Shown here one piece after another: positions 10,578-22,527 of a stretch of DNA of 64,000 nucleotides. The notes beneath the pieces were generated by a model. The model was given only the letters and a program-made list of their open reading frames with translations. It was not told the DNA's origin and searched no databases. Made by a program: the position numbers and the translations under genes. The number at the start of each line of letters is the position of its first letter. Position 1 is the stretch's first letter. Source of the stretch: Rehmannia glutinosa (Eukaryota > Streptophyta > Magnoliopsida > Lamiales > Orobanchaceae); assembly GCA_016081115.2 (NCBI GenBank), contig CM071935.1, positions 26,330,653-26,394,652 of the forward strand, written 5' to 3'.

Positions 10578-13556
10578 ATAGCTGCAGAATCAGAAACAAC
10601 CAAGTGCAAGGAGACATCTGAGTTAGATAGCAATGAGGCAGACTACTCCTTAGATACTGAAGAAAAGGTACTGATATGTCTCACGGCTAAGGAACAGTCA
10701 ACTCAAATGCCAAAACTCACAGCTGGCTGAAGAGCTGAGTACTCTTAGTCACATAGCTGATGAGAATAAAGAGTTAAAGACTGAGATAGCTAAGGTACAT
10801 GCATGCCTGGCTGAAAAGCAAAAGAGGAAACAAGATCTAAAAAAGGTGATTGCACCACTCAGCAAATCATCTAAAACATTGGATGAATTGATAATGATAC
10901 AAAAGGAAATTAGAGATAAAAAGGCTTAGGTTTCAATTCCCTTGTCAATGCACAGACTCCAAGAGTGGTGATGGAAAATCGATCCTCAAGCAATGGGGGA
11001 ATCCAAAAGCCAAAAATAACATATGTTGCACCCACATACAATCACAACACTCACATGCTGGACTTGGTTATAAATGAAAAGGAAATAAGCCAGCAGAGTA
11101 TACTGAGAAAGTTGTTGAAACTAGTTTTCAGAAAAGCTCAACATCAGACTCCAAACAGGAAATATTCTGTGAAGTCTAAGAAGAACTACCAAAAGTCCCA
11201 GTGGTTTCACTAAAGGAAACCATATGAAGGGAATGGTAGAAATTACTCAACACAAGCTGATTGGAATCCTCAAAAGAAATATCTGCCAAGTCCTACGGGA
11301 TACAATCCCAAGTGGCAAAGACCTCAAATGCATCATAGGTCATTCCACAAGAAAAGAAATCAACACAATGTTTATCTTGCAAAAAAGTTTCCATATTATC
11401 CTAGAAAAGCAAATGTACAAACATATACACATGCATATAGACAAAAGAGACAGTTGTATGTTCCCAAAGCTCCAAAGCAATTTGCTAAGATTCATTATGA
11501 TTTTGGAACTGATAAGTGATAACCTCTTAGAGTTAGATCATTTGGCTATAGGTTGGTTGGATCACCTTATAGTGCTAACCTCTTAGGACCCAGACAGATA
11601 TGGGTACCTGAAACTTGATTTTCTTGATTGCAAGTTCAGGGAATAGTAAAGTGTTAAGGAACCTAATACATGGATAGTGGTTGTTCCAGACACATGACAG
11701 TAAACAAAAAGAACTTATCAATTTCAAGGAATCAAGAGAAGCCAAAAGTCATATTCGGAGGAAATGAAGCTCTAGGGGAAATCAAAGGCATTGGATCCAT
11801 CAAGAAAAATGGACTAGAAATCACAGATGTTGCTTATGTAGAATGGCTGAATATTAATCTGTTGAGATCAGCCAACTTTGTGATAACATTAATAATGTTG
11901 GATTCAACATGGGTGTTTTCCAAATCAACGCCTTCCAAAGGAAATAAAGATAAAATCCCGAGAAGAGAAGAGAATAAGGCTGAAGATTTAGGCTGGAACT
12001 ACAGATAACCAGGTCACTTTGCAGTTGATTGTCCTTATCCACCAGTCATCAAGTACAGAAATGAAGAGGATACGAAAGTCTTTACAGAGAAATGACAACA
12101 AAGAAAGAAAGCAATGATGGCTGCAGAATCAGAAATAACTAAGTGCAAGGAGACAACCGAGTTAGATAAGAGTGAGGAAGGCTACTCCTTAGACACTGAA
12201 GAAAAGGCACTGATGTGTCTCATGGCTATGGAACAAGAAGATGAGGTAAATTTTAACTCATCTAGCTCAAGTTCTGATGACAGTGATCATGATACAGACA
12301 CTTCATCAGCCATTGATCTTTAATATTCAATAGGCAAATGCTAAAACTCACAGCTGGCTGAAGAGCTGGGAACTATTAGTCACATAGCTGATGAGAATAA
12401 AGAGTTAAATATTGAGATAGCTGAGATTCAAGCAGACCTAGCTGAAAAGGAAAAGAGGGAACACGATCTAAAAAAGGTGATTGCACGACTCAGAAAATCA
12501 TCTAAAACATTGGATGAATTGATAATGATACAAAAGGAAATTGGAGATAAAGTAGGCTTAGGTTTCAATGCCTTTGTCAATGAACAGACTCCAAGAGTGA
12601 TGATGGAAAAAGGATCCTCAAACAATGGGGGAATCCAAAAGCCAAAAATAACATATGTTACGCCCACATATAATCACAACACTCACATGCTGGCCTTGGT
12701 TATAAATGAAAAGGAAAGAAGCCAACATAGTATGCTGAGAAAGTTGCTGAAACTAGTTTTCAGAAAAGCTCAACAGCAGACTCCAAACAGGAAATATTAT
12801 TTGAAGTCTAAGCAGAACTACCAAAAGCCCCAGTGGTTTCACCAAAGGAAACCATATGAAGGGAATGGTAGAAATTACCCAACACAAGCTGATTGGAATC
12901 CTCAAATGAAATATCTGCCAAGTCCTACGGGATACAAACCCAAATGGCAAAGACCTCAAATGCATCATAGGTCATTCCACAAGCAAAGAAACCAGCACAA
13001 ATATGCACCCAAACACAACGTTTATCTTACACAAAAGTTTCCATATTATCCTAGAAAAGCAAATGCACAAACACATACACATGCATATAGACAAAGGAGA
13101 CATTTGTATGTTCCTAAAGCTCCAAAGCAATTTGCTAAGATTCATTATGATTTTGGAACTGATAAGTGATAACCTCTTAGGTTGGTTGGATCACCTTATA
13201 GTGCTAACCTCTCAGGACCCAGACAGATATGGGTACCTAAAACTTGATTTTCTTGATTGCAAGTTCAGGGAATAATAGAGTGTCAAGGAACCTAGTACAT
13301 GGATAGTGGTTATTCCAGACACATGACAATAAACAAAAAGAACTTATCAAATTTCAAGGAATCAAGAGGAGCTAAAGTCATATTCGGAGGAAATGAGCTC
13401 TAGGGGAAATCAAAGGAATTGGACCCATCAAGAAAAATGGACTAGAAATCACATATGTGGATTATGTAGAAGGCCTGAATTTTAATCTGTTGAGATCAGC
13501 CAACTTTGTGATAAAGGTTATAATGTTGGATTTAACATGGGTGTTTGCAAAATCAA
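10388..13556 (+). repeat. Tandem duplication of gag C-terminus to protease in copia A
   Basis: Unit 1 is 10388-11928 and unit 2 is 11929-13556. Both start GCCTTCCAAAGGAAAT(G/A)AAG and end GGGTGTTT(T/G)C(C/A)AAATCAA. Each holds the zinc knuckle, the coiled-coil gag tail, the H/Q-rich linker ending near GPRQ(I/V)WVP, and the protease. Unit 1 lacks about 110 bp (acidic Ser/Asp stretch) that unit 2 keeps near 12240-12330. B and C have a single copy, so the duplication arose in A. The knuckle in both units is GWNYR, so that mutation predates the duplication. Confidence 0.85.
11660..11890 (+). pseudogene. Copia A protease, first copy (broken)
   Basis: Aspartic-protease region in duplication unit 1. 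The DSG catalytic stretch is read as MDSGCSRHMT in one frame (11670), followed by the conserved FGGNEA(L)GEIKG(I)GSIKKNGLEI run. It is cut by the unit junction at 11928. Confidence 0.65.
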
Positions 13557-14640
13557 GGATGCTGAAACCAATGAAGTAGTACTATTTGGAATGAGAAAGA
13601 AAAATATGTATGTAGTAGATTGGTCTACTACTACACAAAGCACATGTCTATTGGCAAAGAGCACAACTGAATCAAGCTGGTTGTGGCACAAGAAGCTGAG
13701 TCATCTAACTTTAAGACCATCAACAAGCTTGCAAGAAGCCATTTGGTTGAAGGATTGCCAGATTCGGTCTACAACAAGGAAAGCATCTGTGATGCATGCC
13801 AAAAAGAAAATCAGATCAAGTCATCTTTCAAGGATAAGCCAAGTCCTTATTCAATAAGGATTTTGCATTTATTGCACATTGATCTGTTTGGACCAATTGA
13901 GCCAGCTAGCATAAGTGGAACGACACCCTAGTGGTGGTGGATGATTTCTCAAGATACACATGGATTATCTTTATGTGTAAGAAAATGGAAACTTGCAAAA
14001 GCTTCCTTAGCTGATGAAGAGAGTTCAAAATAGAAGAGTCAAACACTATCAAGATAAGGTCTGATAGAGAAACTGAGTTTGTCAATGGGCTTATAACTCA
14101 TTATTGAATGGAAAATGGTATGGCACATGAGTTATCAAGAAACTCCACAAAGTAGAATGGAGTATCCGAAAGAAGAAACAGAACCCTGTCAATGGGCTTA
14201 TAACTCATTATTGAATGGAAAATGGTATGGCAAGAAGAAAGCATGATATTTCACATTTTTGGATCAACATAAATAATTGAACTCCTTTGATGTTAAAGTT
14301 GATGAAGGTATTTTTCTTGGATATTCAACTTAAAGTAAAACCTTCAGAGTGCGAAACCAAAGGACTATGGCAACATAAGAGTCTATCCATGTGGTTTTTG
14401 ATAAACCTAATGTTAATGGAAAAGACATTGATGAGTTAGCTGAAAAGATGAATCAACCAACTATCCAGAAGAGTCTTTATGCTGAGATAGATCCCGAAAG
14501 ACTCGCTCCTGATGAAGACAACTTAGTTGCAAGAAGAACTAATCCAACATACTTACTCCAACTAGATGTGAGATGGATGAGAGACCATCCACCTGAGTTA
14601 GTAATTGGAAGTATCGGCGAAGGAATAAGAACATGATCTA
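13280..14640 (+). pseudogene. Copia A protease (second copy), GAG-pre-integrase and integrase remnants
   Basis: The protease copy keeps MDSGYSRHMT near 13298. After it come the integrase-leading segment WHKKLSHL (13684) and the zinc-binding CDAC (13790), split over two frames, then HIDLFGPIEPA (13876). The catalytic core is largely deleted or frameshifted: only V(D)DFSRYTW-like, RSDRETEFVNG-like and RRNRT-like scraps remain at 13930-14185. The C-terminal part VFDKPNVNGKDIDEL to RDHPPELVIG (14391-14612) is readable. No active integrase can be made. Confidence 0.7.
14081..14232 (+). repeat. 45-bp direct repeat within A integrase
   Basis: The segment starting GTCAATGGGCTTATAACTC is at 14081-14125 and again at 14188-14232. 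The second copy replaces integrase sequence, which suggests a slippage or templated repair event. Confidence 0.8.
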
Positions 14641-14643
14641 GAA

Positions 14644-14808
14644 CTTAACATGAAGCTATGTACACATGTTTCATTTCTCATATTAAACCTAAGATGTGTC
14701 ACAAGCATTAGATGACACACAATTAACTTAACATGAAGCTATGTACACATGTTTCATTTCTCATATTAAACCTAAGGATGTATCACAAAAATTAGATGAC
14801 ACACACTT
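14644..14808 (+). repeat. 83-bp tandem duplication at the start of A reverse transcriptase
   Basis: Units 14644-14726 and 14727-14808 both begin CTTAACATGAAGCTATGTAC and contain TTAGATGACACACA. The second unit ends exactly where copia B begins. Confidence 0.85.
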
Positions 14809-16366
14809 TGTTGGGAAATTTATTTTGTAGATTTTGATGAATGCCATGTAAAACTTAAACTAGAAAGTTGACACCCCATTTTCCTTGTAATTTACTTTGT
14901 AATAGATAGGGCTGGAAAAGCTGAGTCAAGTCAGCTAGGCCTGGAAATACAATAAGTCAACTGAAGACTAAAGTGAAGACTCCGCTGCGAGACAACTGAG
15001 TATGGCTAAGAAGAGAAGTCAAGAACTCGACTAAAGGTGTATCAGCTGTGAAGCATCTATGTAAAGAGTCAGTCAAGTCAATTCAAGAAGCCAAGTCTCA
15101 AGCTGAAGTGACAGATGAATCATCCAATGATTGGAGCAGACTCAAGTCACCTGGGAAAAAGGCAGCCGCCAAGAGGAGTTAACTGAGATAAATTCGTTGA
15201 ACATAAGTCAAGAACTTTACTTAATATAGTAATACCTCCATGCTGCCAGGTCTTAAAGTGCTTATCCCAGAAGCGTGCAAAAGGAATAAACCAATGGGAA
15301 GCACTGCACCTCGTGTAAGAACCTCAAAAGCTGCAAATTCATTTAATACGAGGAAGGGTCTACATCTCAAGGTTATCTCTTCATAAGTGACTTTTGAAAT
15401 CATTGAGAAAATACAAGCCAACGAACATAAGTGACTTTTGAAATTAGCCTATCTCTTCAACGGGCAAAATTTCAAAAGTTTACTATAAAAGGTTGAGGAA
15501 ATTCATTGAGAAAAGGTAACATGAACCACGAACAAGCAAACAATATTCAAGTTATTAACCTGCAATATTCTCAAATATATTCAAGAAAATCCTCAAGCCT
15601 GAAACTCGAAGGAAATTGATCCAACACAATCTGTGAAGGAAAGACAACTTCAAATCTGTTGAAGAGGAAACTTTTGAAGAATCAAAAGGGGTCTACTTTC
15701 CAAGGAGGATTGTAGGTTGGTTCAAGGTCGAACCAGTATCAAGTTATTGGAGGGCTTCTTGATCAAATCCAAGAGCTTGAGAAAGTGAACTGAAGTAGCA
15801 AGACAGCTGCCCTTTGAAGAAGCTAAGTCGGAAGAGAAGCTTGCTGTGTGACCAAGGCTATCTCTAGACTATTGACCACTTTGTAAACAGATATTTCACA
15901 TAGTGGATTCCTCCAGGAGTTGGAGAAGAGAGGATTAGAAGAATTACCCCATCTTCGAACCTCTATAAAAATCAACTGTGTCATTTATTTTCAGCACATT
16001 TACATTTCTGCATACTTACATTTTATCTGCTGATAAACTTATATTTGATATCCAACTGATTAATAACCAAGTTCTAAAATCAAGTGTTAAAACAAGTTTA
16101 AAATAATTCAAAGGGTGTTAAGTCTTCCGCTGATAAAACCAACACAACCAAATTAAAATTCAGGTTAAACAACTGAGTTATTCTATCAACAGCTCTATCG
16201 AGTCTGTTGAGTGGCTAACTTTGCTGAATAACCTACTTAGCCGTCCCTCAAGGACAAAACCGTTTGTGTTAACTCTGTAATATTCTTAAAAGGACTAAAA
16301 TCGAAAAAGTTAGTATGGTTTATTCAACCCCCTTCTAAACCTTACCCACACCCCTTGGGACCTACA
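14809..16366 (+). repeat. Copia B 5' LTR
   Basis: 1558 bp, TG...CA, ending CCTTGGGACCTACA just before the primer site. It shares the TATA block, GAATTACCCCATC (near 15938) and GAGTCTGTTGAGTGG (near 16199) with A and C. Confidence 0.9.
15483..15490 (+). promoter_or_regulatory. TATA box of copia B LTR
   Basis: CTATAAAAGGTTGAGG, in the same context as in A and C. Confidence 0.7.
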
Positions 16367-16368
16367 AG

Positions 16369-16380
16369 TGGTATCAGAGC
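16369..16380 (+). other. Copia B primer-binding site
   Basis: TGGTATCAGAGC, two bases after the LTR end: the standard match to the 3' end of plant initiator tRNA-Met. Confidence 0.9.
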
Positions 16381-16492
16381 GGTTGGTTCATTGAGCCTTC
16401 CGCACTGGTTACTGAACTAGATCTTTATCTTTTCAAAAGGTTTCAAACACTTGCATTTTCAAAAATCTTTCATTTTTAGCAAAGTTATTATC

Positions 16493-17672
16493 ATGGAAGC
16501 AAATTTTACACGCATTCCCATGTTCACTGTTGATGAATTTGACGATTGGAAAATTCGTATGCAGGCTCATCTATCTTCTCTACACGATGAAATGTGGCTT
16601 GTGATAGAGGATGGGCCACTGCAAATATTGAAAGTAAATACGGCTGTAAGAAGAGCAGTTGCAACTGAAGAAGAAGAAGCTGTTGTTGAAGAAAGACCAG
16701 CCATGGTTGAAAAACCAAGGACTGAGTGGACAAATGATGATAGGAAAAGATACAACTTGGACAATGTGACCAACGACATACTTTACAAGACTTTGGACAA
16801 AGCAATGTTCAACAAAGTCAAATCCTGCAAAACACCAAAAGAAATCTGGAATAAACTAACTCTAATTTGTGAAGGATCAGAGCAAATTAAAGAAAATAAA
16901 GTATCTGTTGATGTTCAAAAATTTGAAGATTTTAAAATGTTTGCAGGAGAATCTATGGATCAGCTGGATGCAAGATTCACTGAAATCACAAATGAGCTTT
17001 CAACTCTTGGGAAGGAATACACAAAATGAAATGTGTATGAAGATCTTAGAGAGCCTCCCAACTGAATGGGAAATGAAGACTATGGCTCTGAGACATTCAA
17101 TGGACCTCTCAAGAACATCCAACCATGAGCTATTCTCAGATCTCAAAGCCTATGAGTTTGAGCTGAGAAGAAAAGACCAAGAGGAGACAGTTATACCAAA
17201 GATATCTGCACTGATAGTCAAGGATGGAAAGATTGCTGAACCAAAGGAAGCCATAGACCAGGAGGAAATTGCCCAAATGGTTAAAAGATTCAACAAGTTC
17301 TTCAGTAAGAACTATAAAAGAAACAAGGGTGAAACCTCCAGGCGACATTCAGCTCCCTCTAAGTCAAGGAAAGATAGGCCGCCCAAGAGAGTTGAGCATC
17401 AAAGGGTAGAATATCAGAGAGCTGATAACCCAAGGACAGAAAGAACTGATCAAAGAGCTGAGAACATGTGTTGGAACTGCAGACAACCAGGACATTTTGC
17501 AGTTGATTGTTCCTATCTACCAGTCAACAAATATAGGAATGAAGAAGAACGAAAAGTCTTCAGAGAAAGAAGACAGGAAAACAAGAAAGCCATGTTGGCT
17601 GCTGAGACAACTAAGTCTAAAGAAGAAGCAGACTTAGAGAGTGGTGAAGCTGACTACTCAAGTGATTCCTAA
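16493..17672 (+). pseudogene. gag: Copia B gag (one frameshift)
   Basis: Copia capsid protein. The start ATG (16493) is supported by the same leader and MEAN start in A and C. Residues ~1-180 are the UBN2-type capsid region (FDDWKIRM, DEMWLVIEDG, YNLDNVTNDILYKTLD, CEGSEQIKENK). A one-base insertion near 17028 ends this frame; the next frame continues NEMCMKILESLPTEWEMK and carries the nucleocapsid knuckle CWNCRQPGHFAVDC (about 17468-17509), intact. An acidic tail follows, to a stop at 17672. The capsid packages RNA in cytoplasmic particles. Only the frameshift and downstream stops make this copy defective. Confidence 0.88.
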
Positions 17673-18778
17673 GAAGAAGCCATGATCTGTCTTATGGCTT
17701 AAGAACAAGATCAACCAGACCAAGAAGATGAGGTACATTCTAACTCATCTCATTCAGATTCAAGTTATAGTGATTGTGATGCACACACTTCATCACCCAC
17801 TGATCATTATGATTCATTAGGCAAAATGATGAAAGACTTTGAGCACATTAAATCCTCACACACACACTTCTAAATGAGGAAAACAATCAGCTCAAAAGCC
17901 AAAACTCACAACTGACTAAGGAGTTGAGTACTCTAAGTCACATAGCTATTGAGAACACAGAGCTGAAGGCTGAGAATGCCAAAATGATAGCAGAGATATC
18001 TGCTATAGAAAAGAGGGAAAAGATCTAAAAATGTGATTGTCTCATATACAAAGGCATCCAAATCATTGGATGATCTTATCACGAGTCAAAAAGAATGTGG
18101 AGATAAGACAGGCATATGATTCAATTCCTTTGGGCACAATCAAACTCCAAGAGTGATTTTGGAAAAAAGGATCTTCAAGCAATGAAGTATCTCAAAAATC
18201 CAAAACACCAAATGTTGCACCCACATTCACTCCTAAACACAATCATAACAAAACTGGCCTTGGATACAAGGGAAAAGGAAAACAACCAGTTGAGTATGCT
18301 GAGAGGACAACTGGGAAGAAATCCAGCCGAGTTCCTCAGCAATCTCCAAATAGAAAGTACTCTGTGAAGAATAAACAAAGCTATTAAAAACCCCAGAAGT
18401 TTCATCAGAGAAATACATATGATGGGAATGGTATGATCGTAGAAACTACCCAAGCCAAGCTGATTGGTACAATGTAAAGTATCAGCAAAGAGCAATGGAA
18501 TACAAGCCTAAAGGCAAAGACCTAAACCTCAGCAAAGGTCATTCCAAAGGGAAAAGAGCTATTATGAGCACACATACGCATAGACACTACACTCAGAAAT
18601 ATCACAAATATACCAAGAAAAAAATTGCTAAAACACACACACAGGCAAATGTGCACTATGATTATGGCACTGATAGATGGCAACCTCTTAGAGTCAAGTC
18701 CTTTGGCAATGGGTTGGTTGGATCATCTTATAGCACTAACCCCTCAGGACCCAGGCAAGTATGGGTACCTAAAAACTA
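17673..18778 (+). pseudogene. Copia B gag tail and linker to protease (broken)
   Basis: Continues gag with Ser/Asp-rich and coiled-coil segments (MKDFEHIKS-like near 17830; TLSHIAIENTELKAENAK near 17930) and a basic Gln/His/Lys-rich linker that ends PSGPRQVWVPKN near 18744-18778. That ending before the protease is typical of Sirevirus-type copia polyproteins and is also seen in A. It is broken by several stops. Confidence 0.7.
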
Positions 18779-18788
18779 ATTTCCTTTA

Positions 18789-19213
18789 TTGCAGGTTCAA
18801 GGAACAGCTGAGTGCCAAGGATCGTGGTACATGGATAGTGGCTGTTCCAGACATATGACAGGAAACAAGAAAAACCTATCAAGATTCAAGGAGATTAGAG
18901 GTGCAAAAGTCATATTTGGAGGAAATGAAGCTTCAGGGGAAATCAAAGGCACAAGGTCTATCAAGAAGAATGGATTGGAAATCACATATGTTGCTTATGT
19001 TGAAGGCCTAAACTTCAACCTGTTAAGCATCAGCCAACTCTGTGACAAGGGCTACAATGTTGGATTCAATATGGGAGTGTGCCAGATCAAAGATGCTGAA
19101 TCAAATGAAATAGTGTTGCAAGGAACAAGACAGAAGAATATGTATGTGGTAGATTGGTCTACTGCCACACCAAGCACTTGTCTGTTAGAAAAGAGCACAG
19201 CCGAATCAAGTTG
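18789..19213 (+). pseudogene. Copia B aspartic protease
   Basis: Retropepsin-type protease that would cut the polyprotein. The catalytic stretch is WYMDSGCSRHMTG (near 18826), followed by FGGNEASGEIKG and VEGLNFNLLSISQLCDKGY. The catalytic aspartate is intact here, unlike in C. It runs without a stop into the pre-integrase region until TGA at 19213, which replaces the tryptophan codon kept in A (SSWLWHKKL). Confidence 0.85.
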
Positions 19214-20321
19214 ACTGTGGCACAAGAAGCTAAGTCATCTGAATTTCAAGACAATCAACAAGCTTGCAAGAAGTCATCTTGTATAAGGATTGCCAGACTC
19301 AGTGTACAAGAAAGAAAGTGTGTGTGATGCATGCCATATGGGAAAGCAAATAAAATCTTCATTTAAGGATAAACCAAGTCCTTCTTCAACAAGGATATTA
19401 CATCTGTTGCATATGGATCTATTTGGTCCAGTTGAACCAGCCAACATAAGTGGAAAGAAATACACCTTAGTGGTGGTAGATGATTATTCAAGATATACAT
19501 GGACAATCTTCATGTGCAAAAAGAAGGAAACTTTGCAGAAGTTACCTCAGCTGATGGAAAAAGTTCAAAATGAAAAGAGCCAAACCATTATAAAGATAAG
19601 GTCTGATAGGGGAACTGAGTTTCTCAATGGGATAATTACTCAGTATTTTGTTGAATATGGTATTGCTCATGAGTTATCTGCAGCAAGGACTCCACCGCAG
19701 AATGGAGTAGCTGAAAGAAGGAACAGAACTCTCAAGGAAGCTGCAAGAACTATGTTAGCTGAAGTTGTATTGCCTAAGAGATTTTGGGCTGAAGCCATTA
19801 ACACAACATGCTATACTCAAAATAGATGCATGATTAATAGACAATTAACCAAGACTCCCTATGAAATCTGGATAGGGAGAAAGCCAAATATTGGGTACTT
19901 CAGGAAATTTGGATGTAAATGCTTCACCCACAAAAATGGCAAAGATAATTTGAAGGCTTTTGATGCTAAAGCTGATAAAGGTATCTTTTTGGGATACTCA
20001 GCTGAAAGCAAAGCCTATAGAGTGTTGAACAAGAGGACTATGGTCACAAAAGATTCTATCCATGTGGTTTTTTATGAACCTAGTGTGAATGGAGAAGACA
20101 TTGAAGAGTTAGTTGACAAGTTGAATCAACCAATTATGCAGAAGAGTCCTTATGTTGAAGCTGAAACAAAATCAATCAACATAGAAGAAGATGAGATAGA
20201 TGAATCTCAAAGACAGCTAGAAAGTCTACAGCTAAATGAAGATGAGAGAACTGTTCAAGACAACTTAGCTGTGAGACGGCTGAACCCAACTGACTTGCTC
20301 CAACCTGGTGTAGATGGCTGA
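19214..20321 (+). pseudogene. Copia B integrase
   Basis: Integrates the cDNA into the chromosome. The GAG-pre-integrase and zinc domain (WHKKLSHLNF, CDAC) spans about 19217-19340, with a TAA at 19284 inside it. The catalytic core has HMDLFGPVEPA (first Asp), IRSDRGTEFLNG (second Asp) and NGVAERRNRTLKEAART (Glu), so the D,D-35-E triad is visible. The frame from 19290 is open for 343 codons. The C-terminal region includes TPYEIWIGRKPN, FGCKCF and KGIFLGYS. It ends at a TGA at 20321. This is the longest pol segment in the window. Confidence 0.9.
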
Positions 20322-21250
20322 GAGACCATCCACCATAGTTAATTATTGGAGATGTAAGAGATGGTATAAGAACCAGATCCAGATCACAACATGAAGCAAT
20401 GTTTACTTGTTTTATTTCCCAAATAGAGCGAAAAAATGTGTCTCAAGCATTGGATGACACACATTGGATTCAAGCCAATCAAGAAGAGCTGAATCAATTT
20501 GAAAGAAACAAGGTATGGGAATTGGTGCAGAGACCAACCCATCAAAATGTTATTGGCACAAAGTGGGTTTTCAGAAACAAGATGAATGAGGAAGGATCTG
20601 TGATAAGAAACAAAGCAAGATTGATAGCCAAAGGGTATTGCCAAGAAGAGGGAATAGATTTTGATGAAACATTTGCACATGTTGCAAGATTAGAAGCAAT
20701 TTGGATGTTTCTTGCCTATGCTGCTCATAAGAACTTCACTGTGTATCAAATGGATGTGAAGAGTGCATTTCTAAATGGGCTGCTAGAGGAAGAAGTCTAT
20801 GTTGAACAACCTCCAGGTTTGAGCAGAAGACTTTTGGAGATAAGGTGTACAAGCTGAAAAAAGCATTATATGGATTGAAACACGCACCTAGAGCATGGTA
20901 TGGTACATTATCTCAATTTCTAACTGACAATGGATTCATCAAAGGCAAAGTGGACAGAATACTCTTCAGACTTCAAGATGGAGAGAGTATACTACTTGTT
21001 CAAATATATGTGGATGATATCATTTTTGGATCCACAAATAAAGAGTTGTGTGATAAGTTCTCAAACCTCATGCAAGGTAAATTTGAGATGAGCATGATGG
21101 GAGAACTGACTTTCTTTCTAGGACTTCAAGTCAAGCAAATGAAGGATGGAATCTTCATAAGTCAAACAAAATACACCAGAGATTTAATAAAGAAATTTGG
21201 TATGGAATAGAAGTCTTCTGCGAAAATACCAATGAACACATCAATCAAGA
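20322..21250 (+). pseudogene. Copia B reverse transcriptase
   Basis: Copies the RNA into cDNA. Landmarks: ALDDTHWIQANQEELNQFERN (start), NVIGTKWVFRNK, ARLIAKGYCQEEGIDFDETF, ARLEAIWMFLAYAA, VYQMDVKSAFLNG, then after a frameshift near 20840 YKLKKALYGLKHAPRAWY, and QIYVDDIIFGST (near 21000) with both catalytic aspartates intact. A stop (TAG) is at 21208. Lesions: the TGA before the domain, one frameshift and one stop. Confidence 0.9.
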
Positions 21251-21955
21251 TGGATATGGATGCAGATGGCAAGGGTGTAGATCAAACCATATATAGAGCA
21301 ATCATTGAATCATTGCTCTACTTAACAGCCAGCAGCAGACATCACCTATGCAGTAGGTGTATGTGCAAAATTTCAATATGCACCAAAGGAGAGCCACATG
21401 ACTGCAGCTAAGAGAATCCTACGATATTTAAAGGGATGCCAAGAAGTTGGCTTATGGTATCCAAAAGAAGGTGTATTCAAGCTTATTGGTTACTCAGACT
21501 CAGACTTAGACTATGTTGGATGTAGAGTTGACAGGAAGAGTACTTCAGGTACGTGTCAAATGCTTGGAAATAGATTGGTTTCCTAGTTTAGCAAGAAGCA
21601 AAACTCAATAGCCACATCCACAGCTGAAGCAGAGTACTTAGTTGCGGACAACTGTTTTGCCCAAGTCTTATGGATGAGACAGCAGCTGGGAGATTATGAG
21701 ATTTAAGAAAAAGAGATTCCAATTATGTGTGATAACACTAGTGCTATTGCAATCACTCGGAATCCTATGTTGCATTCAAGAACAAAGCACATTGATGTCA
21801 GGTATCACTTTATAAGAGATCATATTGAAAAGAAAGACATCACTTTGGAATATATCTCAACTTATAAGCAGTTAGCTGACATATTCACTAAACCCCTATG
21901 TGAATCAAGATTTGAAGAGCTTAATAATGAGCTAAGGTTAATTGAGCGGAGTTAA
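21251..21955 (+). pseudogene. Copia B RNase H
   Basis: Degrades the RNA of the RNA-DNA hybrid. It shows YLKGCQEVGLWYPKEG, YSDSDLDYVGCRVDRKSTSG (first catalytic Asp), STAEAEYL (Glu), CDNTSAIAI (Asp) and the usual copia ending TKHIDVRYHFIRDH to LADIFTKPL. A frameshift near 21330 and stops at 21585 and 21704 break it. It ends at 21955, the normal pol terminus of this family. Confidence 0.88.
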
Positions 21956-22527
21956 CACTCAGACGACTCAATCAACAGAGATAATAGATAAGAAAATGAG
22001 AAAAGAGCAAGTTTCACAATTCAGCCAAGTGAAACAGCCATTTCGGAAAATCAGCTGTATCTAGTTAGCTGACAGCTGAGTCACTTAATGAAAGAGAGAA
22101 GCAGAGTTAAGTCATATTTGATATAAGCTGAGTCATTTATGAACTAAGTGACAAAAACGCAGTCGTTTTAAATGAGCAGGAATGTTTTTACGGATGACGT
22201 CAGCATAATAATGACGGGTACAGTAAAAAGCTGCACATTAAGGATATGATTGGATATAAATGTTGCTGCATTAAATGCGAGGAATTAAATGTGGTTTTGA
22301 CGTTCTAATCTGAGCCGTTGATCTCGATCAAAATTCAAAAACCAAAGACATGTCCTTTCATAACCCTTATATATATATATATATATGTATACATTTTCCA
22401 GCCTTCTCTCTCCCTTACATAAACTGTTCATCTTCAAGAAGGGCAAAATAAAGGCATATTTCTCTCTCGGAAACCCTAGGTACTCTGAAGCAAGTTCGTC
22501 AGTTTTAATCGGTAAAAATCACTGTAA
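21956..22527 (+). promoter_or_regulatory. Copia B spacer between pol and env-like ORF
   Basis: Non-coding spacer conserved in A (28041-28587) and C (37510-38013): GATTGGATATAAATG-type block (22248), CCGTTGATC block (22315), pyrimidine-rich run, and AAACCCTAG at 22471, a telo-box-like element of plant gene 5' leaders. An (AT)n run is at about 22366-22386. It could be an internal promoter or a splice-acceptor region for the downstream ORF; this is inference. Confidence 0.45.

Noticed and set aside
22366..22388. Definite TATA promoter for B's env-like ORF
   Set aside because: An (AT)n run is not a specific signal and is absent in A and C at this place.
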